Source: CAVZTX01 sp963778375 (GTDB lineage: Bacteria > Chloroflexota > Ktedonobacteria > Ktedonobacterales > Ktedonobacteraceae). Taken from it: 64,000 nt of DNA. Shown here piece after piece: positions 7,248-16,855 of the stretch (positions within the stretch are counted from its first letter, which is position 1; every line of letters starts with the position of its first letter). The position numbers were made by a program, and so were the translations under genes. The notes beneath the pieces were generated by a model. It did no database searches, was not told where the DNA came from, and worked only from the letters and a program-made list of their open reading frames with translations. The stretch spans positions 1 to 64,000 of the forward strand of contig CAVZTX010000032.1 in assembly GCA_963778375.1 (NCBI GenBank), read 5' to 3'.

Positions 7248-9463
7248 TCATCGCAAAACTCCTTCCGGCTCCACATACAACGTCCGTTCCCTCTCATACA
7301 CCACCATCCCCGGCCCACCTCCCTTCATATGCCTCACATAACGTTGTAACGTATAATCCACCGCCGCACTCGTACTCCCTCTCGCCTGGCTATAGTACGC
7401 TGCCAGCTTTGCTGCCTGCTCAATCGTACTGCGCGGAATTTCCCGTCCACCTGCCTTAATAATCACATGCGCCCCCGGCACACCGCGCGCATGCAGCCAC
7501 ATATCGTTCGCCGTCGCCTGCTGGAACGTCACCACCTCGTTTTGGCGGCTATTCTTGCCGATCAATACAGTAAATCCATCCCGGCTCTGCACATGTAGAG
7601 GCACGCCACCCCCAGGGAGAACCGGCTTCCCCTTCGCCGTCTTACCCTTACCCGCCTTCTTCGCCGGCTTTACATATTTCTCTTTTGCACCCGCTTTACC
7701 ACGCATATAGCCAGCCGTCTGCACTTCAGCTCTCACCAGCGCAACCTCTGCCGGATTCTCAGCCAGCATCAAGTCCGCCAACAACTGCTCGATCGTCGCC
7801 AATTCGACCGCATTTTGCTCAATCTGAGGCGGAACAAGCGCAAGCGCCCGCCGCAGCTTGTGATACTTATTGAAAAAGCGATTGGCATTTCCAACCGCAT
7901 CAAAACGCGGATCAAGCGCAATTGTAACCTCCGCAGCCCGGCCCTCGCCCGTATCTTCAAACAGGTTTTGCAGCGTCACACTCGCCTGTCCCTGCTGCAC
8001 CTCATGTTGATAGGCCAGCAGCAAATCACCCTGTAAGCGATACCTGGCCGCCTCCTCCGAGGCTAAAAGTTCTCGTTGCAATACCTCAGCCTTGCGCACA
8101 CTACGCTCGCGCTGTGTCTGCAAAATTTTCCGCAGCGGCGCGCGCACAACCTCCATCGCATCCCGCCACTCGGCCCCGGCATAATACTCATCAATCAACA
8201 CATTCATCGACGGCGACTGCCGAATGCTCACCCCCACCATACCCGCGTATTGCTCCAACACATACGGCGCAAACGCCACCGGAACCCCCGCTGCAACTCC
8301 ATCACCCTCCGTACCTGTAAGGGCACCCCTTGCAGGTGCCCTGTCCCCACTCGCCGTTCTATCCCTGGAACTATCCGTACCTGTAGGGGCACCCCTTGCA
8401 GGTGCCCTGCCCCCCTCCATTTCTCTTGACCTGCCTCCCACCTTGCTCCCTCCAGCCTCTATCCGTTCCACAAGTTCCTGATACTGCTGGCGACTTGCCC
8501 CTGTCGGACGTACCACCTCCGTAGGGGCCAGATTTATCGCGCCCCTGGGGCCGGGTGGGGGAATCGTTCCCGAGGTCGCCAGCTCCACAAGTTCTGGATG
8601 CCACATATGACTCTCATAAAGAGCCGCCAGTTCACGCACATTCCAGGCCAATTCCTCCCACACATCATCTCCTGTATCAAAACTGCTTACCGTCATCTCC
8701 GTCTCACCCGTTGCACGATACACCGCTTCAGTAGCCAGTAAAGGGCTGAAGCCCAACAAATGCCTCGTCAATAACTGCCAAAGTTTTAATTGCTCCGGCT
8801 CACGCGAACGCGTCTTTTTCGCTCGCAGGTGCGAGAGGGTGTTGCCGCCTCCTCCGCGGCCAGTATCCTCAGTTGAGCAGCGCTGGCAGTGCCTGGCTCT
8901 ACACGTGGCAACAACTTGTCCGCCACCATATGCTGCTGCGGTGGTGGCGGAACATAACGCACATTCGCCGCAATCACACGATAGCGATTCACATCCGCGC
9001 CAACCTGTTTGAGGCTCCCCAGAATCATCCCTTGCTCATCGCATAAGATGATATTGCTCATGCGGCCCATCAACTCGATAATCAGCCGATAGCGCGTGCG
9101 TTCATCACCCTCAAGCCCGCTCCTATGACCCGTAACAACCTCTAACACACGTTCCCAACGCGGCTGCTCAACACCCTCGATCCGCGTCCCCTCCAGATAC
9201 TTGCGCAACAACATCACAAAGGACGGCGGCTCACTCGCAATCTTAGCAGGCTTGCTCACCGTAATATGCGCCCGCGCCAACTGCGGGTGCGCCGAAAGAT
9301 ACACCCAGTAATTATGCCCCCCCTCTCCCTGACCCCCCGGCGCATAACACTGAATCGCAACAGCATGCTCCGTCGGCGCAATCACCGTATCAATACGCGC
9401 CCCCACCAACAGCTTACGCCACTCATCTGCAACCGCCGCCAACGTCATAGCATCTATATTCAT
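7248..9463 (-). CDS. rqcH: NFACT-family protein (RqcH/Rqc2-like), frameshifted
   Basis: Bacterial RqcH binds 50S subunits carrying stalled peptidyl-tRNA and adds C-terminal alanine tails. The N-terminal NFACT-N part starts at 9463 (MNIDAMTLAAVADEW) with an AAAGG ribosome binding site. The C-terminal NFACT-R part shows the typical NDMWLHARGVPGAHVI segment. The frame breaks near 8840: the upstream frame runs out at 8786, while the natural continuation (LSHLRAKKTRSREPEQLKLW) is in the next frame and stays open to 7248. The joined product would be about 738 residues, including a low-complexity insert around 8300-8420 that encodes a dispersed repeat. The frameshift could be sequence error, since the rest of the protein is well preserved. 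Convergent with the CRISPR array's leader side. Confidence 0.75.
8309..8414. repeat. Two copies of a 40-bp hairpin repeat inside the rqcH-like gene
   Basis: Nearly identical 40-bp units lie at 8309-8348 and 8375-8414; each starts CCGTACCTGTA and contains the palindrome GGGCACC...GGTGCCC. They keep the reading frame and are translated as GGRAPARGAPTGT and GDRAPARGALTGT-like segments. Related CCTGTAGGGGCA sequences occur outside genes at 12612-12772, so this is a dispersed element that has entered a coding region. Confidence 0.8.
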
Positions 9464-9624
9464 CCAACTACCTTTCTTGGCTTTCCAACCGCAATTACAA
9501 ACTTGCTCATCTGTGTTGTACAATGATAATAGGAGCAGTACCTACAGTATAACAAAGCACATCGGGCTTCGTATACCAATTTCTTATCGCACACCCTCTA
9601 AGTTCCAGTAACCAGGAAAACAGC

Positions 9625-10275
9625 ATGCAACTTGATACCGAGACAATTGCATCCCAGGAGCAAAGCACATTGCGACCACAATCGAAGCAAGGACTCCTTT
9701 TCGTGCTCTCAGCTCCTTCTGGAACGGGCAAAGATAGCGTCATCAATGCCCTCAAACAGCAAGGTTTGGATTTTTACGTCGTTTCATCGGTCACCACCCG
9801 AGCGCCACGTCCAGGAGAAAGTGATGGCAATCCCTACCACTTCATTAGCCAGCAGGAGTTCGACCTTCTGGTGGCGCAGGATGAATTGCTCGAGTATGCA
9901 GAGGTGCATGGACACTGGTATGGGCAACCACGCCAGCCGATTCGAGACAATCTACGAGTAGGACGCGATGTGCTGCTCAAAATCGATGTACAGGGCGCGG
10001 CAACGGTGCGCAGCAAAGTCCCACAAGCTATCTTCATCTTTCTCGTCCCCGATTCCCTGGACGAACTCGCATCACGCCTGAGTAACCGCAAAACCGAAAC
10101 CGAGGCAGAACGCCAGCAGCGACTCGCCGATGCTCGCAAAGAACTGGCACAACAGTATTGGTACGACTATATCGTCGCCAACCGCCACGGCCATCTGCAA
10201 GAAGCCGTTGACACCCTGCGTGCGATTATGCTGGCGGAGCACTGCCGAATTACACCCCGCAAGATAACAATTTAA
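9625..10275 (+). CDS. gmk: Guanylate kinase
   Basis: Guanylate kinase phosphorylates GMP to GDP with ATP in purine nucleotide metabolism. The 216-residue protein has the P-loop SAPSGTGKDS near residue 30, the GMP-binding region (SVTTRAPRPGESDGNPYHF) and the lid segment with RLSNRKTETE. The P-loop ends in GKDS rather than the more common GKST/GKSS, which is tolerated in the family. An N-terminal extension of about 25 residues precedes the core. The ATG at 9625 has an AGGAA site ahead of it. The gene is divergent from the rqcH-like gene and is followed 18 bases later by glpX, so the two are probably co-transcribed. Confidence 0.95.
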   Translation: MQLDTETIASQEQSTLRPQSKQGLLFVLSAPSGTGKDSVINALKQQGLDFYVVSSVTTRAPRPGESDGNPYHFISQQEFDLLVAQDELLEYAEVHGHWYGQPRQPIRDNLRVGRDVLLKIDVQGAATVRSKVPQAIFIFLVPDSLDELASRLSNRKTETEAERQQRLADARKELAQQYWYDYIVANRHGHLQEAVDTLRAIMLAEHCRITPRKITI

Positions 10276-10293
10276 TGTGAGGAGGACATATCC

Positions 10294-11289
10294 ATGTCAG
10301 AAGAACAACGTTTCGAGTCATCCGGCACCAAAGTGCGCAACCTTGCAATGGAGCTGGTGCGTGTCACCGAGGCAGCCGCCTTGAGCGCTGGGCGCTGGAT
10401 GGGCAAAGGCAACAAGGAGATGGTCGATCAAGCCGCTGTCGACGCCATGCATGAAGCCCTGGACGGCGTTGATATGGATGGCATCGTCGCAATCGGTGAA
10501 GGGGAAAAGGACGAAGCCCCCATGCTCTTCGTCGGTGAGCGCGTAGGCAATGGCCTCCCCCCAGAACTCGATGTCGCGGTTGATCCCGTAGACGGTACCC
10601 GCCTGCTCTCCCTCGGTCTTCCAGGAGCCCTTGCCGTCATAGCAACTGCCGAGCGAGGCACTATGTACGTTGCTCCTCCCGGCGTCTACTACATGGAAAA
10701 GATTGCTGTTGGTCCTTCCGCTCGCCACGTCATCGATATCAATGCTCCAGTCGCTACCAACCTCGCACGTATTGCCCGTGCACGGGATGCACGCATCGAT
10801 GACCTGACAGTTGTTATCCTCGATCGTCCACGTCACGAGGAAATTATCCGCAAGATCCGCGAAGTCGGCGCACGCATCCGCCTGATCACCGATGGCGACG
10901 TATCCGCAGCAATTCAAGCCGCGATGGAAGATTATAAAGGCGTTGACGCACTCATGGGCATCGGTGGCGCACCCGAAGCAGTCCTGGCAGCAGCCGCCCT
11001 CAAGTGCACCGGCGGAGAAATTCAGTGCAAAATCTGGCCGCGCTCAGACGAGGAACGTGAAAGACTCAAATCTGATGGCATCGACATCAACCAGGTCCTC
11101 ACAACCGACGACCTCGTCAAAGGAACTGATGTCTCCTTCGCCGCCACCGGCATCACCAGCGGCGAACTCGCCGAAGGCGTACAATACTTCGGCTGGGGTG
11201 CCCGCACCTCCTCCGTCATGATGCGCTCCCGCTCCGGCACCATCCGCTTCATCGAAGGCCGCCACAAATGGCGCAAAACCCAAAGCTAA
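10294..11289 (+). CDS. glpX: Fructose-1,6-bisphosphatase class II
   Basis: GlpX-type fructose-1,6-bisphosphatase removes the 1-phosphate in gluconeogenesis or sugar-phosphate cycles; some members also act on sedoheptulose bisphosphate. The 331-residue protein shows the family's metal-site stretch (GEGEKDEAPMLFVGE), the following DVAVDPVDGTRLLS segment and the C-terminal TGIT(S/D)GELAEGV region. Its length is normal for the family. A strong GAGGAGG site precedes the ATG. It follows gmk closely on the same strand and ends at a long inverted repeat shared with the convergent isocitrate dehydrogenase gene. Confidence 0.95.
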   Translation: MSEEQRFESSGTKVRNLAMELVRVTEAAALSAGRWMGKGNKEMVDQAAVDAMHEALDGVDMDGIVAIGEGEKDEAPMLFVGERVGNGLPPELDVAVDPVDGTRLLSLGLPGALAVIATAERGTMYVAPPGVYYMEKIAVGPSARHVIDINAPVATNLARIARARDARIDDLTVVILDRPRHEEIIRKIREVGARIRLITDGDVSAAIQAAMEDYKGVDALMGIGGAPEAVLAAAALKCTGGEIQCKIWPRSDEERERLKSDGIDINQVLTTDDLVKGTDVSFAATGITSGELAEGVQYFGWGARTSSVMMRSRSGTIRFIEGRHKWRKTQS

Positions 11290-11294
11290 TAGAC

Positions 11295-11382
11295 TGTCAT
11301 CCTGAGCGGAGCGAAGGATCTCTGGGGCGGCACCGGGATCCTTCGCTCCGCTCAGGATGACAATGGTCCTCAGGATGACAGT
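11295..11382. terminator. 26-bp perfect inverted repeat between convergent genes
   Basis: Arms at 11295-11320 and 11357-11382 match perfectly over 26 bp (TGTCATCCTGAGCGGAGCGA... and its complement). A third, partial copy follows at 11389. The position between the glpX and isocitrate dehydrogenase stops suggests a bidirectional transcription barrier. The same sequence family recurs near 35469-35536 and 40575-40637, so it is also a dispersed repeat. Confidence 0.75.
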
Positions 11383-11416
11383 CAGCAGAGATACTCTATC
11401 TCCTCCTCACCACTCT

Positions 11417-12502
11417 CTATAATTTCTGCATCTTCTCAATCACAGCATCCGCAACCTGCGAAGTCCCCACAGCAGTCGGATCATCTGGCCGAGGCTTTAA
11501 ATCATACGTGATATTCTTACCCTCGGCAATAACCTGCGCCATAGCCTTCTCCAGCCGCTGAGCAGCCTCCCTCTCACCCAGGTGCCGCAGTAGCATCACC
11601 CCCGAAAACATCATCGCCATAGGATTCACCTTGTTCTGTCCGGCATACTTGGGCGCACTCCCATGCACCGGCTCAAACACAGCATATTGATTCCCAACAT
11701 TCGCCCCTGGTGCCACCCCAAGCCCACCAATCAATCCTGCCGACAGATCGGAAATAATATCCCCATACAAATTTGGCAACACCAACACATCGTATATTTC
11801 AGGCTTCTGCACCAGTTGCATACACATGTTGTCAACAATGCGATCTTCAAACTGGATCTCAGGATACTCCTTTGAAACCTCCTGAGCCGTCGCCAGGAAA
11901 AGGCCATCCGAAAACTTCATAATGTTGGCCTTGTGAACAGCAGTCACCTTGCGACGACCATTAGCACGTGCATATTCAAAGGCAAACTTCACAATCCGGC
12001 GCGTTGCCATCACCGAAATAAACTTGATACTGATCGCCGAATCACTATCCAGATGATTGCCGGTAGTGCGAGCAATCGTATCAATAATCTCCTGCTGTGC
12101 CGACGTCCCCCGCTGAAACTCAACTCCCGCGTACAAATCCTCCGTATTCTCACGCACAATAATCATATCAATATTCTCATAACGCGAGCGCAGCCCCGCA
12201 TACGTCTTCGCCGGTCGCAAATTAGCAAAAAGATCAAGCTTCTTACGCAAACCCGCGTTCGCGCTACGAAAACCCTTCCCCACAGGCGTCGTAATCGGCC
12301 CCTTCAAAGCCACCTTCGTGCGTTTAATCGACTCAATAACCTCATCCGGCAAGACCGTCCCATGCTTCTCCAACACCTCCAACCCCGCCTGTTGCACATC
12401 CCATACAAACGAAATGCCAGTCGCCTCAAGCACCCGGCGCGTCGCCTCCGTAATTTCCGGCCCCGTCCCATCCCCAGGGATAAGCGTAACCATATATGGC
12501 AT
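11417..12502 (-). CDS. icd: Isocitrate dehydrogenase (short type, decarboxylating)
   Basis: A 361-residue member of the isocitrate/isopropylmalate dehydrogenase family. VRENTEDLYAG identifies the isocitrate branch; isopropylmalate enzymes carry a different sequence there. The start MPYMVTLIPGDGTGPEI at 12502 is chosen because GGAGG lies just upstream and the family begins with IPGDG. The metal-site stretch NLYGDIISDLSAGL is intact. The cofactor loop reads HGSAPKYAGQNKVNP; the Lys-Tyr and Val positions equal those that bind NADP in the E. coli enzyme, so NADP use is likely, but this is inference. It catalyses isocitrate to 2-oxoglutarate in the TCA cycle, the substrate or product of the oxidoreductase at 56654. 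Confidence 0.88.
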   Translation of the reverse strand: MPYMVTLIPGDGTGPEITEATRRVLEATGISFVWDVQQAGLEVLEKHGTVLPDEVIESIKRTKVALKGPITTPVGKGFRSANAGLRKKLDLFANLRPAKTYAGLRSRYENIDMIIVRENTEDLYAGVEFQRGTSAQQEIIDTIARTTGNHLDSDSAISIKFISVMATRRIVKFAFEYARANGRRKVTAVHKANIMKFSDGLFLATAQEVSKEYPEIQFEDRIVDNMCMQLVQKPEIYDVLVLPNLYGDIISDLSAGLIGGLGVAPGANVGNQYAVFEPVHGSAPKYAGQNKVNPMAMMFSGVMLLRHLGEREAAQRLEKAMAQVIAEGKNITYDLKPRPDDPTAVGTSQVADAVIEKMQKL

Positions 12503-12611
12503 AAAAATCCTCCACAACAGAAGAGTGTATGTACAGTTGGGTAACATAAGTAACCTTTTTCCTGATTATAGCACAGACCCATTTAATGCTCAATATTTAC
12601 AAGACAGACAT

Positions 12612-12772
12612 CGTACCTGTAGGGGCAAGGGGTGGCTGGGTGGCTGGGCTGGGGCCTTGTGCTTGCCCTGGGTGGGGCGGGGCCGTCTCGACTTCCGATA
12701 CCCCTGGCCCTCCCGTACCTGTAGGGGCAAGGGGCGGCTGAGTGGCTGGGTAGGGGCCTTGTGCTTGCCCTG
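12612..12772. repeat. Direct repeats of the CCTGTAGGGGCAAGG family in a gene-free gap
   Basis: The 350-base gap between the icd and topA coding regions holds two copies of a roughly 60-bp unit (12612-12671 and 12714-12772), each beginning CGTACCTGTAGGGGCAAGG and ending near CTTGTGCTTGCCC, with GGGCAAG/CTTGCCC ends able to pair. No gene is visible in the gap. Confidence 0.75.
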
Positions 12773-12852
12773 GCGGCACAACCAATAACCCTCAACCACT
12801 TTCTCCAACCGCCACTACCCCCATCGATCAGCAAATTTCTCAGATAAGAGCA

Positions 12853-15254
12853 TCACCCTCTACTCGTACTAGCCCTTTTTGCAGTAACACTCCTCCCACC
12901 ACTCCTCGTTCCCTTCGCCTTCGTCCGCGTCGCCGTCTTCTTCGCACTAGACGCACGCGCCGCTGTTTTCCTACCCCGTGTTGTCGCCGTCTTCTTAGCA
13001 GTGGTCGAACTACGTCTCGAAGACTTCGGCTTCACCGCTACGGAATCTGTATCCGCGTCTACCGTCGCCGACTTCCTCCGTGTTGTACGCCGTGTCGTCG
13101 TACCATTCTGCTCAGGTTTCTCCCCAGCGCCTCGCTGCGCAACCACAACCTCGTTATAGCAAACCGGATCCTGACCCACACGCGGCACCACCATCAACCC
13201 ACCACAATTGGGACAAGTCTCAGGCACAGGACGCTCCCAGATCGCGAAATTGCACGTCGGATAGTTACTGCACCCATAGAAGACACGTTTCTTCTGCTTC
13301 GTCTTACGCTCAACCAAGTCGCCACCACATTGCGGACATGCCGCGCCCGTCTTATTCATGAACGAGCGACGATAGCGGCACTCCGGAAATCCCGAACAGG
13401 AGATGAAACGCCCAAAGCGTCCTGTACGAATAACAAGATTGCGCCCGCATTCTGGACATATCTCATCGATCTCCTCCACCGGCTTCTGCACGCGGTTCAT
13501 CTCGGCCTCAGCCTTATCCATGCTGATCTTGAAATCACCATAGAAGCTGCGCAAGAACTCCGTCCATGACTGTCGCCCCTCCTCAACATCATCCAGCTTG
13601 CGCTCCATTTCAGCCGTAAAACCCGTATCCACAATGTCCGGGAAATGCTTATTCATCACTTCATTGACGGTCTCGCCTAACCACGTCGGCACAAAGCGCC
13701 GCTGCTCCTGGTCGACGTACCCACGGTCCTGAATAGTGCTGATAATCGGCACATACGTGCTTGGACGGCCAATACCCTGCTCCTCAAGTTCCTTGATTAA
13801 ATTTGCCTCAGTATAGCGGGGAGGTGGCTGAGTGAAATGCTGCTCAGGTTTTAACTCGTGCAGGTCCAGCACCTCATTGGCGCTGAGTGCAGGCAATGTC
13901 TTCTCATCTTCCTCGTGCGGCCACACAGCATAAAAGCCTGGGAACTTGAGATGCGACCCCGTCGCGCGAAAGACATACTGCGCCGCGACAATATCAACCC
14001 GCACAGTGTCAAACACAGCAGGCGTCATAAAGCTGGCAACAAACCGCCGCCAGACCAGATTGTACAGCTTAAATTGATCCGCCGAAAGATGCGGCTTGAC
14101 AATCTGTGGTGTCAACGTCACATCGGTCGGGCGAATAGCTTCGTGTGCATCCTGCGTCGTCGCCTTCGCCTTGCCGACCCGTCCCTGTCCAACATACGGC
14201 TTACCAAATTCCTTCCCGATATAGTCCTTCACCTTGAACTGGGCTTCATCCGCGATGCGCGTCGAATCGGTACGCATATAGGTGATCAGACCCTGATGCC
14301 CCCGCTCGCCCAACTCAATACCCTCGTACAGTTGCTGGGCCAGGCTCATCGTCTTCTTCGGCTTAAAGTACAGCCGGACCGAAGCATCCTGCTGCAACGT
14401 GCTCGTAGTATAGGGCAGGTATGGCTGGCGGCGCTGCTCCTTCTCATCCACCTTCAATACAGTATACGTAGCGCCCTGTAAGTCGGCCAGAATAGCATCC
14501 GCCTCCTCTTTCGAAGAGATTTTAATCCGACCCTTCTCCGTCTGAACTTTCTTCGTCCCCGTTGCTCCATCCTCACCCTCGACAGCACCTTCATCACCAT
14601 TAAAAGCAGCGATATCTTTGAGTCGCGTGATTAAATTCGCCTCAAAGCGTTCTTTCAACCCATGCTTACTCAGAAATGCGGTAATACTCCAATATTCCTC
14701 GGCAACAAAAGCGCGAATCTCCGCCTCTCGATCACAGATCAGCCGCAGCGCAACCGACTGCACGCGCCCCGCGCTTGTCCCCGACTGGATACGTCGCCAC
14801 AGCAAAGGACTGATCTTATACCCCACCAGACGATCCAACACACGCCGCGCCTGTTGCGCATTGAACAAATCCTCATTAATGTCCCGTGGCTTCCGAATCG
14901 CCTCCTGTACCGCTCCCTTGGTAATCTCATTAAAAACGGCCCGCCGTGGATTCTGCAACCCCAACGTGTTCTTGAGAGACCACGCGATAAACTCGCCCTC
15001 ACGGTCAGGGTCAGGAGCCAGAAACACCTCATCGGCTCGTCGTGAAGCCGCCTTCAGCTCATCTATCAGTTTATCCTTCTTCTCAATCACCACATATTGT
15101 GGAGTGAAATCCTTCCGTGTATTCACCCCAAGCCCCTTTTGGGCAAATCTATAATATGTCCCATTGAAGCGCGCACTTCAAAATCGCGCCCCAGGAATTT
15201 CTCAATCGTCTTGGCTTTAGCCGGTGATTCCACAATTACAAGTTTTTTTGCCAT
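12853..15254 (-). CDS. topA: DNA topoisomerase I, one-base frameshift near the N-terminus
   Basis: Type IA topoisomerase that relaxes negative supercoils. The true start is the ATG at 15254 (MAKKLVIVESPAKAKTIEKF, the TOPRIM start). That frame stops just after GLG. The rest of the protein, from NTRKDFTPQYVVIEKK to the end, is one base out of frame, as if one G were missing from the GGGG run at 15126-15129. The body has the TOPRIM DPDREGEFIAW motif and the catalytic tyrosine segment GLITYMRTDSTRI. Two clear C4 zinc fingers (CPECG...CSGFPEC and CPQCG...CSNYPTC) and a partial third follow, then a Lys/Arg/Thr-rich tail of about 90 residues. Because TopA is normally essential, an uncorrected base error is the likeliest cause. 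Confidence 0.85.
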
Positions 15255-15611
15255 TATCCCATACCCAAATCTATATAGACCGATACGTTTGACCGCTACT
15301 CACATCCTATTCTACATTCAAAGCATAGAATAGCACATGCTGACAAGAGGGTTCGTATTCCCTGCTCTATAGTTGACGAAAATTCTCTCCAAGAATAACA
15401 TACATTGTCTATAGTCTATTCCCCGCTCTCAACCTCTTGGCAGTCCGCTTGCTTCGTTATATACTTGAAGCAGAGCAAATCTTGCTCCTTCGTAACCTTC
15501 CACTCATCGTCCACAGGTTCTCTTGCATTGACGAAACCATTCATTACCGCTACAATCGAACAATGCCAGGACACAATGCCAGGCATCCAGAAAGAGGAAG
15601 CAGAGCAGTAC

Positions 15612-16694
15612 ATGACAGAACCACCGCAATGGACCAATTATGACGAGAATGACCCCCTTCTCCTAACTGAACATGACGAATTAGGTGTGCTCAGTAGCAC
15701 ACGTAATGTAGTGGAGCAAGGGGCACATGTCTGGATCAATAGAGAGCAGGTGGAGTTGCTGGCGACACAACTCATCGCTACTGCTACTCCAATAAGTGCG
15801 AATGCATCACAAAACCAGTCCCACAATCTCCTGGATACAACACTGCCTGCCCTAACCTGGTATGATCGCTATCACTTCCATGATGGAACAGAGCGCACAG
15901 TAAATTGGCTGTTGGTACTCGATGCTCTGAATTTCTGCTTCTGGTCTGAAAAAGATGCACCGCGCTGGCGTATTGAATATCAAGGCGAGTCGCTGAACGG
16001 TTATTGGGCCGAAGCTGCCGCACTAACACGAGCCGTAGAAGAAGGTATTCCGCTTTGGAATGCCGAATACCTGAGCGCTATCAGCAGTGACCAGCTCGCG
16101 CATATCTTTCGTGGCGAAGAAACTATTCCACTTTTTGAGCAGCGCTTGCAAAACATACATGAAGTGGGAGATGTACTCTTAGAGCGATTTGAGGGCCAAT
16201 TTGCGTGTGCTGTTGAGCAGGCACAAGGTAGCACTGTACGACTCGCATTGCTGCTGGCAAAAAACTTTTCTTCATTTAATGATGTTGCCTCCTATCGAGG
16301 CAGCGAGGTACGTTTTTTTAAACGTGCACAGATTTGTGTAGCTGACCTTTTTGGTTCCTTCTCTGGAAAAAGTTGGGGAAGGTTTTATGATCTCGACAAG
16401 CTTACTGCCTTTGCCGATTACAAACTGCCACAAATCCTGCGTCATTTTGGGGTCTTGGAATATGATCCAGCACTGGCAGCGCGTATCGATAACCAGGAGC
16501 TTATCGAGCAAGGCGGAGAGGAAGAGATAGAAATACGTGCAGCTACAGTATGGGCCTGCCAATTGCTACGACGTGAAATGATCCCGCATGGGCACCTAAT
16601 TACTGCCGCCGAGATCGATTCCCGTCTCTGGCTTCTCAGCCAGAACATGACAGGCATGAGACCATATCATCGCACACGAACAATTTATTATTGA
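15612..16694 (+). CDS. Queuosine 5'-phosphate N-glycosylase/hydrolase (queuosine salvage, Qng1 family)
   Basis: Proteins of this family release queuine from queuosine 5'-phosphate so that the base can be re-used for tRNA modification. Family-typical stretches are YHFHDGTERTVNWLLVLDALNFCFW, here seen as YHFHDG then NWLLVLDALNFCFW, followed by FKRAQICVADL, FADYKLPQILRHFG and EIEIRAATVWA. I place the start at 15612 (MTEPPQW), which has GAGGAAG 11 bases upstream. An in-frame ATG at 15576 and a longer extension to 15405 are possible. No queuosine biosynthesis gene lies beside it. A pair of hairpin repeats follows the stop. Confidence 0.8.
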   Translation: MTEPPQWTNYDENDPLLLTEHDELGVLSSTRNVVEQGAHVWINREQVELLATQLIATATPISANASQNQSHNLLDTTLPALTWYDRYHFHDGTERTVNWLLVLDALNFCFWSEKDAPRWRIEYQGESLNGYWAEAAALTRAVEEGIPLWNAEYLSAISSDQLAHIFRGEETIPLFEQRLQNIHEVGDVLLERFEGQFACAVEQAQGSTVRLALLLAKNFSSFNDVASYRGSEVRFFKRAQICVADLFGSFSGKSWGRFYDLDKLTAFADYKLPQILRHFGVLEYDPALAARIDNQELIEQGGEEEIEIRAATVWACQLLRREMIPHGHLITAAEIDSRLWLLSQNMTGMRPYHRTRTIYY

Positions 16695-16850
16695 TCTTAT
16701 CCAGGTCGGCAACGATGCATGCGCATCTACTGCTTGGCAGTCAGCCGACCTGAGCAGTAGTATTGATCTTATCCAGGTCGGCAACGATGTATGCGCATCT
16801 ACTGCTTGGCAGTCAGCCGTCCTGAATAGCAGTATTGATTAGTTCCAGGT
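16689..16850. repeat. 72-bp tandem hairpin repeat between the queuosine gene and murE
   Basis: Two copies of a 72-bp unit (16689-16760, 16761-16832) begin TATTGATCTTATCCAGGTC; a third fragment starts at 16833. Each can fold by pairing CAGGTCGGC with GCCGACCTG; in the second copy the downstream arm carries a base change. They may act as a terminator or as an RNA processing site ahead of murE. Confidence 0.75.
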
Positions 16851-16855
16851 AAAAC

